From Bacillus sp. ISL-45 (GTDB taxonomy: Bacteria; Bacillota; Bacilli; Bacillales; Cytobacillaceae): DNA of 64,000 nt. Where the stretch lies: positions 62,001-126,000 of the forward strand of contig NZ_JAGGQQ010000019.1 in the NCBI RefSeq assembly GCF_018613195.1, read 5' to 3'. Made by a program: the position numbers and the translations under genes. Numbering within the stretch: position 1 is the stretch's first letter; each line of letters begins with the position of its first letter. The notes under the pieces were generated by a model. The model did not search any database and was not told the origin of the DNA. It saw only the letters and a list, made by a program, of their open reading frames with translations. Of the stretch, positions 25,056 to 33,727 are shown one piece after another.

Positions 25056-26059
25056 TCCATCCATCCATTATTAAGAAACAAAGATTCATAGTTGTGATTC
25101 TACTCCTTTTAATTGTGTTAACCATGATTGCGAGTCTTGGCCTTGGTTATTCTTCCGTTTCGTATGACCGGATTTTGCCAACGATATTGGGAAATGGCAC
25201 TTTTAAAGAAGAGTTTGTCTTGTTTGAGATCAGACTTCCGAGGATTATTGTAACGCTCCTTGCCGGGATGGCCCTGGCAATTTCAGGGGCGATTTTACAA
25301 GGATTGACCCGTAATGATCTGGCGGATCCGGGAATCATCGGCATCAATTCCGGAGCAGGCCTGGGAATTGCCGTGTTCTTTCTCTTCTTCCCAATTGATG
25401 CTGCTTCGTTTGCCTATATGCTCCCATTGGTCGCGTTCGCTGGTGCTTTGCTGACGGCTGTTCTCATTTATTTGTTTTCTTATAAAAAGGGAATCGGGCT
25501 TCAGCCTGTAAGATTGATTCTTGTAGGAATCGGGTTTTCGATGGCTTTGTCAGGAGCTATGATAGTCATTATTTCCGCAGCGGAGAGACAAAAAGTTGAT
25601 TTCATCGCCCGCTGGCTTGCAGGAAATATCTGGGGAACAGATTGGCCGTTTATATGGGCACTTTTGCCTTGGTTATTAATATTGATCCCATTCACCCTGT
25701 TTAAAGCCAATCGCTTGAACCTTTTGAGCTTAAGCGATCCTGTCGCCATCGGAGTAGGGGTATCGATTGAAAAAGAACGGATTGTCCTGCTTTTGACGGC
25801 TGTTGCATTGGCCGCCTCAGCTGTGTCGGTAACAGGCGGAATCGCCTTCATCGGGTTGATGGCTCCACACCTTGCCAAAGCAATGATTGGTCCAAGGAAC
25901 CAATTATTTTTGCCAATAGCGGTATTGATCGGTGGATGGCTGTTGCTGTTCGCAGACACCATCGGCCGCAACCTGCTAGAGCCGGAAGGAATCCCGGCAG
26001 GAATCATGACTGCGCTGATAGGAGCACCATATTTTGTGTATTTGTTACTGCGAAAATAG
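25052..26059 (+). CDS. fhuG: Iron-siderophore ABC permease (FecCD family), second subunit
   Basis: The 335-residue multi-pass protein carries 'RLPRIIVTLLAGMALAISGA', ILQGLTRNDLADPGIIGI and GGIAFIGLMAPHLAKAMIG. It pairs with the preceding permease to form a heterodimeric channel. Translational coupling through ATGA supports equal synthesis. A terminator follows, closing the operon. Confidence 0.88.
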   Translation: MIHPSIIKKQRFIVVILLLLIVLTMIASLGLGYSSVSYDRILPTILGNGTFKEEFVLFEIRLPRIIVTLLAGMALAISGAILQGLTRNDLADPGIIGINSGAGLGIAVFFLFFPIDAASFAYMLPLVAFAGALLTAVLIYLFSYKKGIGLQPVRLILVGIGFSMALSGAMIVIISAAERQKVDFIARWLAGNIWGTDWPFIWALLPWLLILIPFTLFKANRLNLLSLSDPVAIGVGVSIEKERIVLLLTAVALAASAVSVTGGIAFIGLMAPHLAKAMIGPRNQLFLPIAVLIGGWLLLFADTIGRNLLEPEGIPAGIMTALIGAPYFVYLLLRK

Positions 26060-26067
26060 GCAGACAG

Positions 26068-26096
26068 GCTGTCGGGAAAAAGCCCGGCAGCTTTTG
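26068..26096 (+). terminator. Terminator of the siderophore operon
   Basis: GCTGTCGGG (26068-26076) pairs with CCCGGCAGC (26083-26091), followed by TTTT. Confidence 0.8.
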
Positions 26097-26218
26097 TATT
26101 ATTTGAAGTATATCTATTGTCAGATCCTATCACTCTTAAAAAATGCTATGGGGATCACAAATAGGAAAACAAAAAACCCACCAAGGATGCACCATGAATG
26201 GGTATTGAAAAGTATATA

Positions 26219-26773
26219 CTATGAGACTTCATCGAATTTCTTCCGGGCAGTGAGCCAATGAGCGATAAGGTATATAACAAGATATATTGGAATGGAATAA
26301 TAAAATCTCCAATTCAGGGGCTTATAAATATCAGTAAATACGAGTAAAGGCTCGCCTATAAACGCTGTTAATAAAGCAAAGGATAATGCTTTTTTAATTG
26401 GTGAATATCTCGGTTTAAATTGTATTAGAGACATAATAATAACCGGCATTAAAGCCAAATCATAGGGAATGTATGCGGGAATGAAAGGGAAAACCTCATA
26501 TCGATAGGACCATAATCCTAGTTGTACACCTATGGCATCAAAGGAAACAGAAATTGTCATCACGAAGAATCCTGCAGTAAGCAATCTATATCGACTCTCT
26601 TTTTTATGGTATTTAAACCAGAATAACCAAGTAAGGATTGTAGTTAATAAACCGAACCACCACCGCCAGGTGAAAAGACTTTCATTCATCCAGAGCTCAA
26701 TAACCTGTTGGACAATTTCGTGAGTTTCTCTTGAGTAATGATCCATTTTTTCTATTGTAGTCAATATTCCCAC
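26219..26773 (-). CDS. CBO0543-family membrane protein
   Basis: The 184-residue protein has five or so transmembrane helices and the pattern typical of the CBO0543 family of spore-formers: WWFGLLTTILTWLFWFKYH, 'FDAIGVQLGLWSYRYEVFP', FIPAYIPYDLALMPVIIM. The function is unknown. The start is uncertain: GTG at 26773 follows GGGT only loosely, and TTG (26764) or ATG (26746) are alternatives. It is monocistronic. Confidence 0.75.
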   Translation of the reverse strand: MGILTTIEKMDHYSRETHEIVQQVIELWMNESLFTWRWWFGLLTTILTWLFWFKYHKKESRYRLLTAGFFVMTISVSFDAIGVQLGLWSYRYEVFPFIPAYIPYDLALMPVIIMSLIQFKPRYSPIKKALSFALLTAFIGEPLLVFTDIYKPLNWRFYYSIPIYLVIYLIAHWLTARKKFDEVS

Positions 26774-27008
26774 CCAATTGTGAAAGAATTTAAAGCCTTA
26801 TCATTATGGGCATATTATCGATATTTATTCCTCGAGTTGTTGTTTAATCGATGGTTTGAAGAAACATAAAACCTTCGTTTCCTTACAGTATGAATAATGA
26901 TTATTTGGTAAGGTCATTGAAAACAAACGAGTTTAGACCATTAGATTGGAATTCCACATTTATTTCAGATAGAATTAAACTAATTCACAATATTAAGGGA
27001 GTCTTATA

Positions 27009-28028
27009 ATGGTCAATTCTAACCATCAGATAAAAGTGAACAAAAATGAGTTTGTCTGGAATTTACAGGAGGGGGAGCTGACATTTGATGGTGCTCCTGC
27101 TTTGCTTTTCTGGGATTCAGCCATCGAGCTGTTTTTGAATACGATTGAAGAAATTTCCGGGAATGATGTATCGAAGACCGTATATGAAGTGACCGGGTTC
27201 CGGATGGGGCATCTTGTAAGTTCCTATTACGAAGGCAGGACAGACGTGGTTAAGCTGTTGAGTGAATACAGTGATATATATAAAAGTGCTGGCTGGGGAG
27301 TCGCTGAGATTCAAGAGTACTCTTATGAAGAGAAACGGGCGGTCGTCAGGATTCGTAACAGCTGGGAACATCGAATTTTCAAGGTGGCTGGTAAAAATAA
27401 AGCCGGTGTCCTGCTTCCAAGCCATTGGGCAGGCATTTTCAGCGGGCTCTTCAAGCAGGACATGTGGTATAAAATGGTGAAAAGCCAGCACGAAGGCCAT
27501 GATTATGATGAAGTGGAGATTTTTCCTTCATCCGTGACCATTTCACAAAACATCCATAAGCTAGCCCGAAAGAAAGAACAGGAAAGCATCATGGAATTGG
27601 AGCAGAAAGTAGAAGCACGAACGAAAGAGCTTAACTCTCTCGTTCAGGAGCTCAGCTCTCCAGTCATCCCAGTCTTGAATGGTATTCTGGTCATTCCGCT
27701 GATTGGACAATATAACGAAGATCGACTCAGCAGCCTGATGGAAAAAGCCTTGGTGGAACTCAAGAGGCTGAAGGCCAAATACTTATTGATCGACTTAACC
27801 GGTATTAAGCATGTCGATCCTTACACAATCCATGGTATTCAAAAGCTGATCCAATCCGTTCGCCTGATTGGAGGCCAATGCTTTATTGTCGGAGTATCCG
27901 CGGAGCTGAGCCTCAAAATCCTGGGTTCAAATGTTAATTTAGAGGGGATTCAATCCTTCTCGAATCTGCAGCAGGGCGTGGAATATGCCATCCAGCAGAA
28001 TGGATATGAATTGGTTAAAAAGAAATAA
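27009..28028 (+). CDS. STAS-domain protein with an N-terminal V4R-like sensor region (RsbR-like)
   Basis: The 339-residue protein has an N-terminal domain (about 15-185) resembling the XylR_N/V4R ligand-binding fold (VTGFRMGHLVSSYYEGRTDV). A coiled linker (about 185-213) and a C-terminal STAS domain (about 214-330) of the RsbR type follow, with 'ELSSPVIPVLNGILVIPLIG' and VRLIGGQCFIVG. Aligned to RsbRA, the two stressosome phosphothreonines T171 and T205 are replaced by E237 and P271. RsbR proteins form stressosomes that release RsbT to activate SigB. This one may be an input subunit that senses a small molecule and cannot be phosphorylated. Confidence 0.75.
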   Translation: MVNSNHQIKVNKNEFVWNLQEGELTFDGAPALLFWDSAIELFLNTIEEISGNDVSKTVYEVTGFRMGHLVSSYYEGRTDVVKLLSEYSDIYKSAGWGVAEIQEYSYEEKRAVVRIRNSWEHRIFKVAGKNKAGVLLPSHWAGIFSGLFKQDMWYKMVKSQHEGHDYDEVEIFPSSVTISQNIHKLARKKEQESIMELEQKVEARTKELNSLVQELSSPVIPVLNGILVIPLIGQYNEDRLSSLMEKALVELKRLKAKYLLIDLTGIKHVDPYTIHGIQKLIQSVRLIGGQCFIVGVSAELSLKILGSNVNLEGIQSFSNLQQGVEYAIQQNGYELVKKK

Positions 28029-28034
28029 TTTTTC

Positions 28035-28069
28035 GAGCTGGACCGGGAATTTCCTGGTTCAGCTTTTTT
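28035..28069 (+). terminator. Terminator of the STAS gene (GCTGAACC family)
   Basis: GAGCTGGACC pairs with GGTTCAGCT, followed by six T's. Confidence 0.8.
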
Positions 28070-28167
28070 CTGAAATGAAACTTTTTACATATTAGGACAT
28101 ATGTCCTTCCTTAGCTAGCTTGTTCTGTCATTTAATTATTACAAACATAAGGTTTGGGGAGAGAGAG

Positions 28168-28593
28168 ATGAAAGGTTTGATTTTTGCTTTATTAGGGGGA
28201 GCTTTTATTACGCTGCAGGGTGTGGCCAATGCGAGAATCAGCCAGGATATTGGTACATGGCAGACGGCTTCGCTTACACAGCTTACCGGATTTTTGACTG
28301 CATTCTTTGTCTTGATCTTTGCTGCAAAGGGACAGTGGCAGGGATTAAGGAAAGTGAAGCCTCTTTACTTGATTGGCGGGATGTTTGGTGCAATTGTTGT
28401 CTTTGGAAACGTTACGGCGATCCATTACATTGGCGTTACATTAACGGTCTCCGCGATGTTGATTGCCCAGCTGGGGATGACCTTCCTGATTGACCGTAAT
28501 GGATGGTTCGAGGTAAAGAAGCAAAAAATGAGGATGCCTCAGCTGATTGGTATTATAATGATGGTTTCAGGTGTGGTCATCCTGGGCTGGTAA
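28168..28593 (+). CDS. YdcZ/DMT-family transporter subunit A
   Basis: The ATG at 28168 is preceded by TTGGGGAGAGAGAG; an upstream frame from 28120 lacks a site. The 141-residue protein has five predicted transmembrane helices and the YdcZ (DUF606) start 'MKGLIFALLGGAFITLQG'. Proteins of this size are half the length of a classic 10-TM drug/metabolite transporter and probably dimerise. A second YdcZ protein lies at 29337, so a heterodimer is plausible. Substrate unknown. Confidence 0.85.
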   Translation: MKGLIFALLGGAFITLQGVANARISQDIGTWQTASLTQLTGFLTAFFVLIFAAKGQWQGLRKVKPLYLIGGMFGAIVVFGNVTAIHYIGVTLTVSAMLIAQLGMTFLIDRNGWFEVKKQKMRMPQLIGIIMMVSGVVILGW

Positions 28594-28619
28594 TCGAAAA
28601 AAAAGGCAGGGAAAGCTGT

Positions 28620-29318
28620 ATGAAGGAATTACATGCTACGGAAAAGATAGAAGGATATTTGCGGTCTTACAAGGTTGAAACATTATTTACTGACGAAATT
28701 ATTCGATACTTAACATTATTCGAATTTGAAAAAGGCGAACAGATTTGTTCGCAGGGTGAGCCTGTTGAGTACCTATATATACTGGTAAAGGGGAAAGTGA
28801 AGATTTTTACCACTTCAGAAGATGGCAAGACATTAATCCTTTCCTTTAAAACTCCAATAGAAGTCATAGGAGATATTGAATACGTACAGGAAATCGACAC
28901 GATCAATACGGTGGAAGCTGTTTCTCAGGTCGTCATGATTGGAGTCCGCCAAACTGTGGTGCGAAGATTTTTAAAAGACCACTCACCGTTCCTGCAATTT
29001 TTGTTAAAAATCATCACAAGGAAATTCTATATTAAATCCCAGTTCATGCGACATAACATCCTTTACCCGGTTGAAACCCGGTTAGCGAGCTATCTCGTGT
29101 CTGTCGCCTATGATGAAAACGAAGCGCTCGTCAACGGGAAGGTCAGTACATCGAACCTGACCGACATTGCTAATTTAATTGGAACAAGCTACAGGCATCT
29201 TAATAGAGTCATAAAGGATTTCTGTATAAAGGGCCTTGTGGAGCGGAATAACGGTGCAATTGTAATCAAGGATCTGGAGGGATTAAAGTCCCTGGCTAAG
29301 GAAGATCTTTATGAGTAA
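28620..29318 (+). CDS. Crp/Fnr-family transcriptional regulator (YeiL-like)
   Basis: The ATG at 28620 starts the homologous part and follows GGCAGGGAAAG; upstream in-frame residues overlap the previous gene. The 232-residue protein has a cyclic-nucleotide-binding-like beta-roll (about 20-125, 'GEPVEYLYILVKGKVKIFTT') and a C-terminal winged helix (about 150-225) with NLTDIANLIGTSYRHLNRVI. It lacks the four-Cys Fe-S pattern of Fnr. Its position between two YdcZ genes suggests it controls their expression in response to a small effector. Confidence 0.85.
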   Translation: MKELHATEKIEGYLRSYKVETLFTDEIIRYLTLFEFEKGEQICSQGEPVEYLYILVKGKVKIFTTSEDGKTLILSFKTPIEVIGDIEYVQEIDTINTVEAVSQVVMIGVRQTVVRRFLKDHSPFLQFLLKIITRKFYIKSQFMRHNILYPVETRLASYLVSVAYDENEALVNGKVSTSNLTDIANLIGTSYRHLNRVIKDFCIKGLVERNNGAIVIKDLEGLKSLAKEDLYE

Positions 29319-29336
29319 AAATTTGGAGGACAAACT

Positions 29337-29831
29337 ATGCTAGTAGGCTTACTATTTGCAATAATTGCCGGCACGCTTGTTGGTATACAGAATATTTTTA
29401 ACAGCAAGGTCAATGAAAAAGCGGGATCGTGGATGACAACCACATTAGTTTTGGGATTGGGTTTCCTGGCATCCTTCATCCTTGGACTGTTCTTTGAAGG
29501 CGGCCAAATGTTCAATCTGCAGGAAATGAAAAGATGGTACTGGTTCAGCGGATTGCTCGGAATCGGGGTCGTTGCCGGCATCGTACAAGCTATAAGGTAT
29601 CTAGGGCCGACTTTTGCGATATCGATTGTGTTGACTTCGCAACTTGGATTCGCAGTATTGTGGGATTCTTTAGGCTGGATGGGATTGGAGAAGGTTCCTT
29701 TTACCTGGCAGCAGTTCCTTGGTGTACTTGTTATAACAGCAGGAGTGATCGTCTTTAAATGGAGCGAAGGAAGCAAAGAAAAGGTTAATGTTATCACTTC
29801 CAAGCTCGATAAAAAAGCAGAAATCTCTTAA
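29337..29831 (+). CDS. YdcZ/DMT-family transporter subunit B
   Basis: The 164-residue protein has five transmembrane helices and YdcZ features (MLVGLLFAIIAGTLVGIQNI, 'GPTFAISIVLTSQLGFAVL'). It is distinct from subunit A by about twenty extra residues, mostly a charged tail. TTTGGAGGA precedes the ATG 18 nt after the regulator gene, so the three genes form one operon ended by a strong terminator. Confidence 0.85.
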   Translation: MLVGLLFAIIAGTLVGIQNIFNSKVNEKAGSWMTTTLVLGLGFLASFILGLFFEGGQMFNLQEMKRWYWFSGLLGIGVVAGIVQAIRYLGPTFAISIVLTSQLGFAVLWDSLGWMGLEKVPFTWQQFLGVLVITAGVIVFKWSEGSKEKVNVITSKLDKKAEIS

Positions 29832-29844
29832 TGAAAAACTTTCG

Positions 29845-29872
29845 CGGCAGCTCGCTAACTGCCGTTTTTTTT
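29845..29872 (+). terminator. Terminator of the ydcZ-regulator-ydcZ operon
   Basis: CGGCAG and CTGCCG pair around eight bases, followed by eight T's. Confidence 0.85.
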
Positions 29873-29960
29873 GTTGAAGGTAGTTGAAATTATATATAAC
29901 TATCTAAACGTGGTATAATCTTTAAAAGAAAAAGCGGATTTAATTATAGGAGCTGAATTT

Positions 29961-30788
29961 GTGAATTCCATCGAAAGATTTTCTAAATACCTCATTGACC
30001 ATGCAGAAGCGATCAGTAGGGAAATTACAGATTATAACCTGAAAAAGCTTGAAATCAATCTGCCTGAAGAAATTATCCAACAAACAATAAATACAAACAT
30101 AGCCTTTCTGGAGTTTCTCGGTGAGACATTAAAACTGTCAAAAGAAACAGTGGCTGAGAAATTTATTGATTGGTATGAAGTTAGACAAGCAAATAAGCCT
30201 GAATATCAATTCAGCCATGAAGAACTTGCAAGTATCCTTAAGCCATATGCAGAAACACGGCTCCAACTGATCGAAATGATGACGAAAATATCAATCGGAG
30301 AGGGGCTTTCAACCGAAGAAGTAGTGTTCGTCAATAACCGGGTAAGCTACTTGCTTGATTTGAGTATTACGGAAACAATGATTGAACGCGAAAAACTCGC
30401 GAATGAAGAGAACACTAAGAACCAAAAAATCATCACAAATCTATCATCCCCAATCGTTCCGCTCGCAGAGGACATGGCCATCCTGCCATTGATCGGCGAA
30501 TTTGATTTCGAACGCAGTGACCATATCTTAACCGATGTAATCCCAAAAATAAGTGGACTCAGAATCAAGAATCTGATCATCGACTTTTCTGGTATCGCCA
30601 TGATTGATGCAGAAATCGCCGCGCGCATCTTCAATATCAATAAAGTCCTGAGACTGATCGGAATCGAAACGATGCTGACAGGCATTCGACCTGAACTCGC
30701 AGTCGATGTCATTAACACAGGAATTGATTTCTCTCAATTAAACACTTATGGAACCGTACAGCAGGCGATTCTGGCGAATAGAGCATAG
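29961..30788 (+). CDS. RsbR-paralogue STAS protein lacking both phosphothreonines
   Basis: The 275-residue protein has a helical, globin-like N-terminal domain (about 1-140), as in RsbR paralogues, and a STAS domain (about 158-273) with 'NLSSPIVPLAEDMAILPLIG', IDFSGIAMIDAEIAARIF and VLRLIGIETMLTGIRPELA. Positions equivalent to RsbRA T171 and T205 are F183 and A217. It may enter stressosomes as a non-phosphorylatable subunit. The GTG start follows TATAGGAGCTG. It is monocistronic. Confidence 0.82.
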   Translation: MNSIERFSKYLIDHAEAISREITDYNLKKLEINLPEEIIQQTINTNIAFLEFLGETLKLSKETVAEKFIDWYEVRQANKPEYQFSHEELASILKPYAETRLQLIEMMTKISIGEGLSTEEVVFVNNRVSYLLDLSITETMIEREKLANEENTKNQKIITNLSSPIVPLAEDMAILPLIGEFDFERSDHILTDVIPKISGLRIKNLIIDFSGIAMIDAEIAARIFNINKVLRLIGIETMLTGIRPELAVDVINTGIDFSQLNTYGTVQQAILANRA

Positions 30789-30832
30789 GAGGAAGGTAGG
30801 GGAAAAGAGTACATCTACCGGACTCCTGATGT

Positions 30833-30873
30833 AAAAAGACCATCTCTCACACATTAGATTTGGTCTTTTTTTT
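30833..30873 (+). terminator. Terminator of the RsbR-like gene
   Basis: AAAAAGACCA and TGGTCTTTTT form a 10-bp stem, followed by further T's. Confidence 0.75.
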
Positions 30874-30931
30874 ATTTCGGAAAACTTTTATCTAACCGGA
30901 ACATTTTTACATATTTGTTCGTATTAGGATT

Positions 30932-31444
30932 ATGGAGGTGTTTGATATCAAAATTTCTAGAATCGTGTTGTCACTTCTTTTATCCGGGGTTGTTTTGTTC
31001 GTCGCTGGCTGCTCTTCACCTGTTAAGTCAACAACACAAGATCCAAACATCAGTGCTATCAAGACAGTTTTAGAGCATCAGTTCACAGGACCTAATCCAG
31101 AATTTATTGAAGGATCGGACAACATAGAAAAACTTGAACAATATTATGAAAAACGCTATAAACCTTATTTTACAGAAGAGAGGTACAATAGCTTCATTGC
31201 AACCTTAGCTTACCATTATGTCCATGTCGCTCATAATAACGATAAGCAAATAAAGGTTGATAAAGTAAGTGTTGAAAAGGATGAAGATACTTATAATTTT
31301 AAAGTGACCGTATTGTACGGAAAGGAAGACAGCGGTCAGAATTCTGCTGAGGTTACAGGCCGAGCCAAATTCAATGAGGAAGGCAAAATCACTCATATTC
31401 AATACTTGAATGATGGTGAATTAACTGAAAAGTTGATGAATTAA
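30932..31444 (+). CDS. Hypothetical lipoprotein with ambiguous start
   Basis: A lipobox (VLFVAGC, Cys about residue 27) and an exported domain of about 140 residues are clear; no family is recognised. The only ATG (30932) overlaps the best Shine-Dalgarno, GGAGGTG (30934-30940). That site is ideally spaced from an in-frame ATC (30947), giving a normal signal peptide IKISRIVLSLLLSGVVL. A non-AUG start, or use of the upstream ATG with an unseen site, must be assumed. It is a single gene. Confidence 0.65.
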   Translation: MEVFDIKISRIVLSLLLSGVVLFVAGCSSPVKSTTQDPNISAIKTVLEHQFTGPNPEFIEGSDNIEKLEQYYEKRYKPYFTEERYNSFIATLAYHYVHVAHNNDKQIKVDKVSVEKDEDTYNFKVTVLYGKEDSGQNSAEVTGRAKFNEEGKITHIQYLNDGELTEKLMN

Positions 31445-31630
31445 ACTCAAAGAGAAAGGTGCGCTCTAAACTGAGTTCACCTTTCATTTGAATAAAATAT
31501 CCATAGAAGTATTATGAACTTTAGAAAACACAGCTCTTATTCTGAACGGTTGGTTATTAATGCAACTTATACATACTATAGGTTATTTATGGGGAAGGTA
31601 TTTTTAGTATATCTTTTTTGGAGGTTACTT

Positions 31631-32653
31631 ATGGAGGGAAAGGGAAACCAGATCAGGCTAACAGCAGGTGAGATTGCTCAACTTTGGATTCAATACTTGA
31701 ATGATAGCGCAAGTATATGTATTCTGTCGTATTTTTTAGAAAAAGCTGAGGATGAAGAAATTAAGCCTCTCATTAAATTTGCTTTAGGGTTATCTCAATT
31801 ACATATTCAAAAAATCACAGCGATTTTAACAGAGGAAAAAAATGTTGTGCCATATGGATATAGTATAAAAGAGGATGTTGACTTGACTGCCCCCAGGCTT
31901 TATTCAGACAGTTATGTCCTTAATTTTCTACACCAAATGGCTAAGGTTGGACTTACATCCTATGCTGGCAGTCTATCTACATCTGTAAGAGACGACATCA
32001 AAACCTATTATATGGATTGCCTTACCGAAACGATGAATTTATATAAAAAATCAACCGATTTATTATTGTCAAAAGGATTGTTTATCAGGTCTCCCAGTTT
32101 GCCTAATTTAGAAAAAGTTGAATTTGTGAAAAAGCAATGGTTTATATTAGATGTGTTTGGCGAGAAAAGGCCATTAATAGCTGCTGAAGTAGATCATTTA
32201 TATGCTAATCTCCAAAGAAATGCATTGGGGGTGGCAACTCTTACTGGATTTAGTCAGGTTGCGCAAAATAAGGATGTAAAACAATTCTTTTTAAAAGGAT
32301 TAGAAATTGGCAATAAACATATAAAATTATTTAGAGCTAAGTTAGAGGAAAGTAAACTTCCTGCACCAATGGGCTGGGATTCAGAAATAACAAATAGTAC
32401 ATCGCATACATTTTCTGATAAACTTATGATGTTTTTTACATCTGGTTTGATTTCTTTGAGCGTAGGCTATTACGGTACAGCCACCAGTCAAAGTCCCAGA
32501 GGTGATATTGGGGCGATGTATAACAGGTTATCAATGGAAGTTCAGATGTATTCTGAAGATGGAGCTAATATAATGATAAAAAATGGCTGGCTGGAACAGC
32601 CTCCAATGGCATCCGATCGAGATGAATTAATAAGGAGAAAAAATCATTTATAG
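31631..32653 (+). CDS. DUF3231-family protein
   Basis: The ATG at 31631 lies 4-5 nt after GGAGGTT; the frame is open further upstream without a site. The 340-residue protein has two related halves of about 165 residues, each beginning with a helix (LTAGEIAQLWIQYLNDSASI and 'LIAAEVDHLYANLQRNALGV') and containing conserved His-rich helices (HIQKI, HIKLFR). This duplicated four-helix pattern is that of DUF3231, common in sporulating Bacillaceae. The function is unknown; a ferritin-like bundle is possible. Confidence 0.8.
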   Translation: MEGKGNQIRLTAGEIAQLWIQYLNDSASICILSYFLEKAEDEEIKPLIKFALGLSQLHIQKITAILTEEKNVVPYGYSIKEDVDLTAPRLYSDSYVLNFLHQMAKVGLTSYAGSLSTSVRDDIKTYYMDCLTETMNLYKKSTDLLLSKGLFIRSPSLPNLEKVEFVKKQWFILDVFGEKRPLIAAEVDHLYANLQRNALGVATLTGFSQVAQNKDVKQFFLKGLEIGNKHIKLFRAKLEESKLPAPMGWDSEITNSTSHTFSDKLMMFFTSGLISLSVGYYGTATSQSPRGDIGAMYNRLSMEVQMYSEDGANIMIKNGWLEQPPMASDRDELIRRKNHL

Positions 32654-32661
32654 ATCGATTC

Positions 32662-32699
32662 AAAGGCCGTATGTATATATCCATACGGCCTTTCTTTTA
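32662..32699 (+). terminator. Terminator of the DUF3231 gene
   Basis: AAAGGCCGTATG and CATACGGCCTTT form a perfect 12-bp stem, followed by CTTTT. The remaining bases to 32955 hold no recognised gene. Confidence 0.85.
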
Positions 32700-32955
32700 T
32701 GTATCTTCCCCCGATAGCTAGTGAAAAGTTTCCAGCTTCTATATGGACTGATATTAAGATGCTTGGGACCAAAGTATATGGACCCGGGCATTTTTTTGTG
32801 CTTTACTTTTCCAAACTGCTTGCAAGGGTCTGTTCAAGGAAGGTACCAATATATCGAACTTACTTCAGACGATAATCGCTGCTGTATTTTGTTTGTCGTA
32901 AATACAAGAGGGGAACTTCTATTATGTAGTTTGTAATGGAAGGGGTTCTGGCTAT

Positions 32956-33690
32956 ATGATTGCAAACAAAACAAAGGCAAAAAACGTGATCCTTCCGATC
33001 CTTTTGGTTGCTGCAGGTTTAGGAACATCGATTGCTTTTCTTTACTTATTTGCCGAGCTGGCGGAAGAATTGCTGGAATCCGAGGTTAAAAAATTCGATG
33101 AAAGCATTATTCAATTCCTTTATCATATAGAAAATAATGTGTTAGATATGATCTTGTTTATCTTCACCGAGTTGGGTTCCGTCTGGTTCCTGACCATTTT
33201 TTCGATCATGATCATTTCATTCCTATGGTTTAAAAAGAGAGACAAATGGAGCATCCTCTTTTTCATTATCGGCATAGGCGGGGGAGGCCTCCTGACCAAA
33301 CTTTTGAAATACTATTATAGAAGGGAACGACCTTCAATCGATGAAACCATTGACGCGATCGGCTACAGCTTTCCGAGCGGCCACGCAATGGGGTCTTTAA
33401 TTTTTTACGGATTTCTGAGTTACTTACTGTTTCGTTCCAGCCTTCGAAAAAGAATCAAGGGGGTCGCGCTGTACATATGTGGTGTGCTGATTATGTTCAT
33501 CGGGATCAGCAGGATTTATCTGGGAGCCCATTATCCAAGCGACGTCATCGCCGGCTATCTGGCAGGAAGCATCTGGCTCATCCTCTGTATTCTTGCGTTG
33601 GAATATGTAAAGTGGAGGAGTACTTCACAAAGAAAACCGATGAAGGCATTTAAGAAGTTTATTGGGAAGCAGTTGAGCAGCAGGGTTTAG
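32956..33690 (+). CDS. PAP2-family phosphatase
   Basis: The 244-residue, six-helix membrane protein has all three PAP2 motifs: KYYYRRERP, 'SFPSGHA' and SRIYLGAHYPSDVIAG. These catalyse dephosphorylation of lipid phosphates such as undecaprenyl pyrophosphate or phosphatidylglycerol phosphate on the outer membrane face. GGAAGGGG precedes the ATG. It is a single gene, and no terminator is obvious before the repeat array. Confidence 0.9.
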   Translation: MIANKTKAKNVILPILLVAAGLGTSIAFLYLFAELAEELLESEVKKFDESIIQFLYHIENNVLDMILFIFTELGSVWFLTIFSIMIISFLWFKKRDKWSILFFIIGIGGGGLLTKLLKYYYRRERPSIDETIDAIGYSFPSGHAMGSLIFYGFLSYLLFRSSLRKRIKGVALYICGVLIMFIGISRIYLGAHYPSDVIAGYLAGSIWLILCILALEYVKWRSTSQRKPMKAFKKFIGKQLSSRV

Positions 33691-33727
33691 GTGACTATTT
33701 AGGGAATTGTAGGTAAATGAGCAAGAA

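Noticed and set aside
25501-26133. Minus-strand open frame of 210 codons
   Set aside because: Antisense to the second permease gene; no motif or binding site.
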